The position numbers and the translations under genes were made by a program. From Bacillota bacterium (GTDB taxonomy: Bacteria > Bacillota > Clostridia > Lachnospirales > Anaerotignaceae), in contig JAUNCB010000039.1 of the NCBI GenBank assembly GCA_030526765.1, positions 1 to 8,156 of the forward strand: a stretch of DNA of 8,156 nucleotides, given 5' to 3'. Of this stretch, positions 6,637 to 8,156 are shown in pieces (the stretch's first letter is position 1; every line of letters begins with the position of its first letter). A model generated the notes under the pieces. That model was not told the origin of the DNA. It did no database searches and saw only the letters and a program-made list of their open reading frames with translations.

Positions 6637-7614
6637 TTATTTTACTTCGTTAACCAGTTCAGCGCCAGCCAGGAAAGCTTTGTAGTTTTCCAGCGTAACC
6701 AGAGCCATCTGTTCCAATGCATCAACTGTCAGGAAAGCCTGGTGACCGGACAGAACGAATTTAGGGTTAGCCAGCAGTCTTGCCAGTGTAGGATCTTTTT
6801 CTTTATCCATGCAGTTTTCGAAGAAGTATTCATGTTCTTTTTCGCAAACGTCAGCACCTACGCCACGGAATTTGCCTGCTTCCAGAGCATCTGCCAGAGC
6901 TTCGGAATCAACCAGACCACCACGAGCAACGTTGATGAAGATAACGCCATCTTTCATTTTAGCGATGGATTCAGCGTTGATCATGTGTTTTGTAGCGGGC
7001 ATCAGAGGGCAGTGGATGGAAATAACATCGGAACGAGCGTACAGTTCATCCAGTTCAACGTATTCCAGACCCAGGTTGGGGTTGGGGAATGCATCGTATG
7101 CGATTACGTTCATGCCGAAGCCTTTCAGAATGTTGATCATGCACTGACCGATTTTACCTGTACCGATAACACCAGCTGTTTTGCCAACCAGAGCGATACC
7201 TGTCAGACCAGCGATATCGAAGTTGAATTTTGTTGTTCTATCCCAGCCCAGGTGTGTGTTTCTGTTGATTGTCATCAGCAGAGCAGCACCCTGTTCAGCA
7301 ACGGATTCGGGAGAGTAAGCGGGTACACGCAGAACGGGCAGACCAGCTTCTTTTGCAGCAGCCAGATCTACAGAGTCGAAACCTGCACATCTCAGCAGCA
7401 GAACTTTGATACCCAGATCTTTCAGTGTTTTAACAACTTCTGCGGGCAGTTCGTCGTTAACGAAAGAGCATGTAGCGTCATGACCTGCAGCCAGGTGAGC
7501 TGTTGCGGGTGTCAGTCTTTCATTGAAGAATGTGATTTCATAGCCGTATTTTTCTGCCATGGGTTTGAAACCGTCAACCCAGTAGGATTTTGTGTCGAAG
7601 AATGCAATTTTCAT
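6637..7614 (-). CDS. ldhA: D-lactate dehydrogenase (NAD-dependent D-2-hydroxyacid dehydrogenase)
   Basis: This cytoplasmic enzyme reduces pyruvate to D-lactate while oxidising NADH, a fermentation end step. The 325-residue protein resembles E. coli LdhA along its length, including LRCAGFDSVDL (74-84), RVPAYSPESVAE (96-107), the Rossmann loop G151-T-G153-K-I-G156 in GKTAGVIGTGKIG, SDVISIHCPL (195-204) and GHQAFLT (290-296). The catalytic set of this family is present: R231, D255, E260 and H291. The common VAEH motif reads VAEQ here, outside the catalytic set. The ATG has AGGAGG 9 bases upstream (7624-7629). Codon choice differs from neighbouring genes (mostly AAA, GAA, ACA, GTT/GTA, GCT/GCA), typical of high expression. 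It is monocistronic, with a strong promoter, a candidate Rex operator and a strong terminator. A related substrate such as a 2-oxo branched acid (2-hydroxyisocaproate type) cannot be excluded. Confidence 0.88.
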   Translation of the reverse strand: MKIAFFDTKSYWVDGFKPMAEKYGYEITFFNERLTPATAHLAAGHDATCSFVNDELPAEVVKTLKDLGIKVLLLRCAGFDSVDLAAAKEAGLPVLRVPAYSPESVAEQGAALLMTINRNTHLGWDRTTKFNFDIAGLTGIALVGKTAGVIGTGKIGQCMINILKGFGMNVIAYDAFPNPNLGLEYVELDELYARSDVISIHCPLMPATKHMINAESIAKMKDGVIFINVARGGLVDSEALADALEAGKFRGVGADVCEKEHEYFFENCMDKEKDPTLARLLANPKFVLSGHQAFLTVDALEQMALVTLENYKAFLAGAELVNEVK

Positions 7615-7634
7615 TGGTATCGTCCTCCTAAATG

Positions 7635-7672
7635 ATAAAAATTTTAATAATAGTGGGTAGTAAAATTTTTAT
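7635..7672 (-). repeat. 12-bp perfect A/T inverted repeat before the ldhA ribosome site
   Basis: ATAAAAATTTTA (7635-7646) and its exact reverse complement TAAAATTTTTAT (7661-7672) flank a 14-base spacer, ending 5 bases upstream of the AGGAGG site. Each arm is itself nearly palindromic. In RNA it could form a weak A/U hairpin presenting or shielding the ribosome site; in DNA it could be an A/T-rich regulator site. The function is unknown and A/T richness makes chance more likely. Confidence 0.5.
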
Positions 7673-7684
7673 AGCAAATAAAGG

Positions 7685-7719
7685 CTGGCCCAGACTGCGT
7701 TTGGGCATATTTCCAGTCT
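7685..7719 (-). other. Alternative hairpins in the ldhA 5' leader
   Basis: The leader RNA of about 119 bases can fold in two mutually exclusive ways here. Fold A pairs AGACUG (7714-7719) with CAGUCU (7692-7697). Fold B pairs CCCA (7702-7705) with UGGG (7689-7692) and CUGG (7713-7716) with CCAG (7685-7688). No known riboswitch class was recognised and no T-tract follows, so this is only a structural suggestion. Confidence 0.3.
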
Positions 7720-7723
7720 TCAT

Positions 7724-7741
7724 TTGTTTTACTTTTAACAA
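7724..7741 (-). promoter_or_regulatory. Candidate Rex (NADH/NAD+ sensor) operator at the ldhA promoter
   Basis: The minus strand reads TTGTTAAAAGTAAAACAA. The known Rex consensus is TTGTTAA-N4-TTAACAA; the left half matches fully and the right half matches at 5 of 7 positions, 12 of 14 in all. It overlaps the end of the -10 hexamer and the predicted start site, so bound protein would block transcription. Rex typically represses fermentation genes, including lactate dehydrogenases, until NADH rises. No rex gene is in this window, so regulation is inferred. Confidence 0.6.
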
Positions 7742-7768
7742 TATAATCCATTTCACTCGCTTTGTCAA
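7740..7768 (-). promoter_or_regulatory. Strong sigma-A-type promoter of ldhA
   Basis: On the minus strand a perfect -35 TTGACA (7763-7768), an ideal 17-base spacer and a -10 TATATT (7740-7745) are present. Transcription should begin near 7733, leaving an unusually long leader of about 119 bases before the ATG at 7614. Its last two -10 bases are also the first two of the candidate Rex operator. Confidence 0.85.
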
Positions 7769-7819
7769 CCATGTTCCCGGAAAATTGTCAGTTTTGCCGA
7801 GGGCTTTTTTCCTGCATCT

Positions 7820-7865
7820 CCAAAAAAGCACCAGTTTCCGCAAGGTTTCCTCCATCGCTTTTTGG
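7820..7865 (-). other. Inverted repeat after the CPBP protease gene, possible weak terminator
   Basis: On the minus strand CCAAAAAGC (7857-7865) can pair with GCTTTTTTGG (7820-7829), with one bulged T, around a 27-base interior containing a tiny AGG-AAA-CCT hairpin. It starts three bases after the stop codon. The T-run lies within the stem rather than after it, so this is not a standard terminator. No better terminator is visible before the ldhA promoter. Confidence 0.3.
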
Positions 7866-7868
7866 ATA

Positions 7869-8156
7869 CTATTTTTCCCGTTCGATTTTCTCCCCAAAAG
7901 GGTCCATTTTTCCTGCCTCATCTGTCTTACGGCCATCGTTTTTTCGCATCAGACGGATGGCGTAAACAACAAGCCCTGCCAGAAGCAGAACCAGTGCGAT
8001 TTTCTCGCCTGCGGTAAATCCCCTGTCGTCTGTCTGAAAAATCTGGGAGGTAAAATCAATCCCCCAATGGGCAGAAACCAAAAGCGGTAAGCTTTCTGTC
8101 CTGAGATATCCTGCACCAAAAACCAGCCCGATCACAAAGGCATAGGAAATCTGGAT
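7869..8156 (-). CDS. CPBP-family intramembrane protease, C-terminal part (partial)
   Basis: The last 95 codons of a gene cut by the right edge; the frame is open to the window end, so the true start lies beyond it. The visible part begins IQISYAFVIGLVFGAGYLRT and continues to LVSAHWGIDF. This fits the last conserved block of CPBP (CAAX protease and bacteriocin-processing, formerly Abi) proteins: a glycine-rich transmembrane segment, a Y-L-R-T-x-S turn and a membrane-embedded histidine (residue 30 as seen here). A final hydrophobic segment, about 50-66, and a charged tail (RLMRKNDGRKTDE and onward) suggest a cytoplasmic C-terminus. Members are multi-pass membrane proteases with varied and often unknown substrates. 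The EE-x3-R catalytic motif lies outside the window, so activity cannot be judged. Confidence 0.68.
   Translation of the reverse strand: MQISYAFVIGLVFGAGYLRTESLPLLVSAHWGIDFTSQIFQTDDRGFTAGEKIALVLLLAGLVVYAIRLMRKNDGRKTDEAGKMDPFGEKIEREK

Noticed and set aside
6742..7635. A 297-codon plus-strand open frame rich in Cys, Phe and Gln
   Set aside because: It is the antiparallel shadow of ldhA. Its odd composition comes from ldhA's biased codons, and no ribosome site or plus-strand promoter was seen.
7628..7936. A 102-codon minus-strand open frame between the CPBP gene and ldhA
   Set aside because: It overlaps the CPBP reading frame, crosses the strong ldhA promoter and leader, and shows no recognisable protein features.

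Overview
The window looks like chromosomal housekeeping DNA from an anaerobic, fermentative member of the Bacillota (Firmicutes), class Clostridia, quite possibly Lachnospirales. The reasons are the pth-mfd-prsA gene order, RecD2 in place of a RecBCD-type subunit, strong AGGAGG ribosome binding sites, sigma-A-type promoters (TTGAAA/TTGACA with a 17-base spacer), a lipoprotein PrsA-type foldase, an EFR1-type flavodoxin-ferredoxin fusion and a D-lactate dehydrogenase. The exact genus cannot be read from the sequence.

Every gene is on the minus strand, so transcription runs from high to low coordinates. In that order: (i) the 3' end of a CPBP-type membrane protease gene (7869-8156, cut by the window edge); (ii) a 254-base intergenic region with a strong promoter, a candidate Rex redox operator and a structured leader; (iii) a D-lactate dehydrogenase gene (6637-7614) ending in a strong terminator; (iv) pth (5715-6434) with its own promoter, overlapping mfd (2221-5718) by 4 bases; (v) prsA (1209-2165), which has its own promoter overlapping the end of mfd and a terminator just after its stop codon; (vi) an EFR1-family flavodoxin/ferredoxin gene (227-1048) with its own promoter and terminator; (vii) the first 42 codons of recD2 (1-126), running off the left edge.

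Functionally, pth-mfd is a conserved pairing of translation rescue (peptidyl-tRNA recycling) with transcription-coupled DNA repair. PrsA folds proteins outside the membrane. RecD2 is a DNA-repair helicase. The lactate dehydrogenase reoxidises NADH during fermentation. Its promoter overlaps a near-consensus Rex operator, and its codon usage differs clearly from its neighbours, as expected for a heavily expressed gene.

No mobile element, CRISPR array, tRNA or rRNA was seen, and no intergenic gap exceeds about 260 bases. I found no convincing undescribed system. The points most worth a second look are the Rex-like site and structured leader of the lactate dehydrogenase gene, the apparent loss of both conserved histidines from the parvulin domain of PrsA, and the absence of TTA, CTA and TCA codons over very long stretches, which produces long antisense open frames that are almost certainly not genes.
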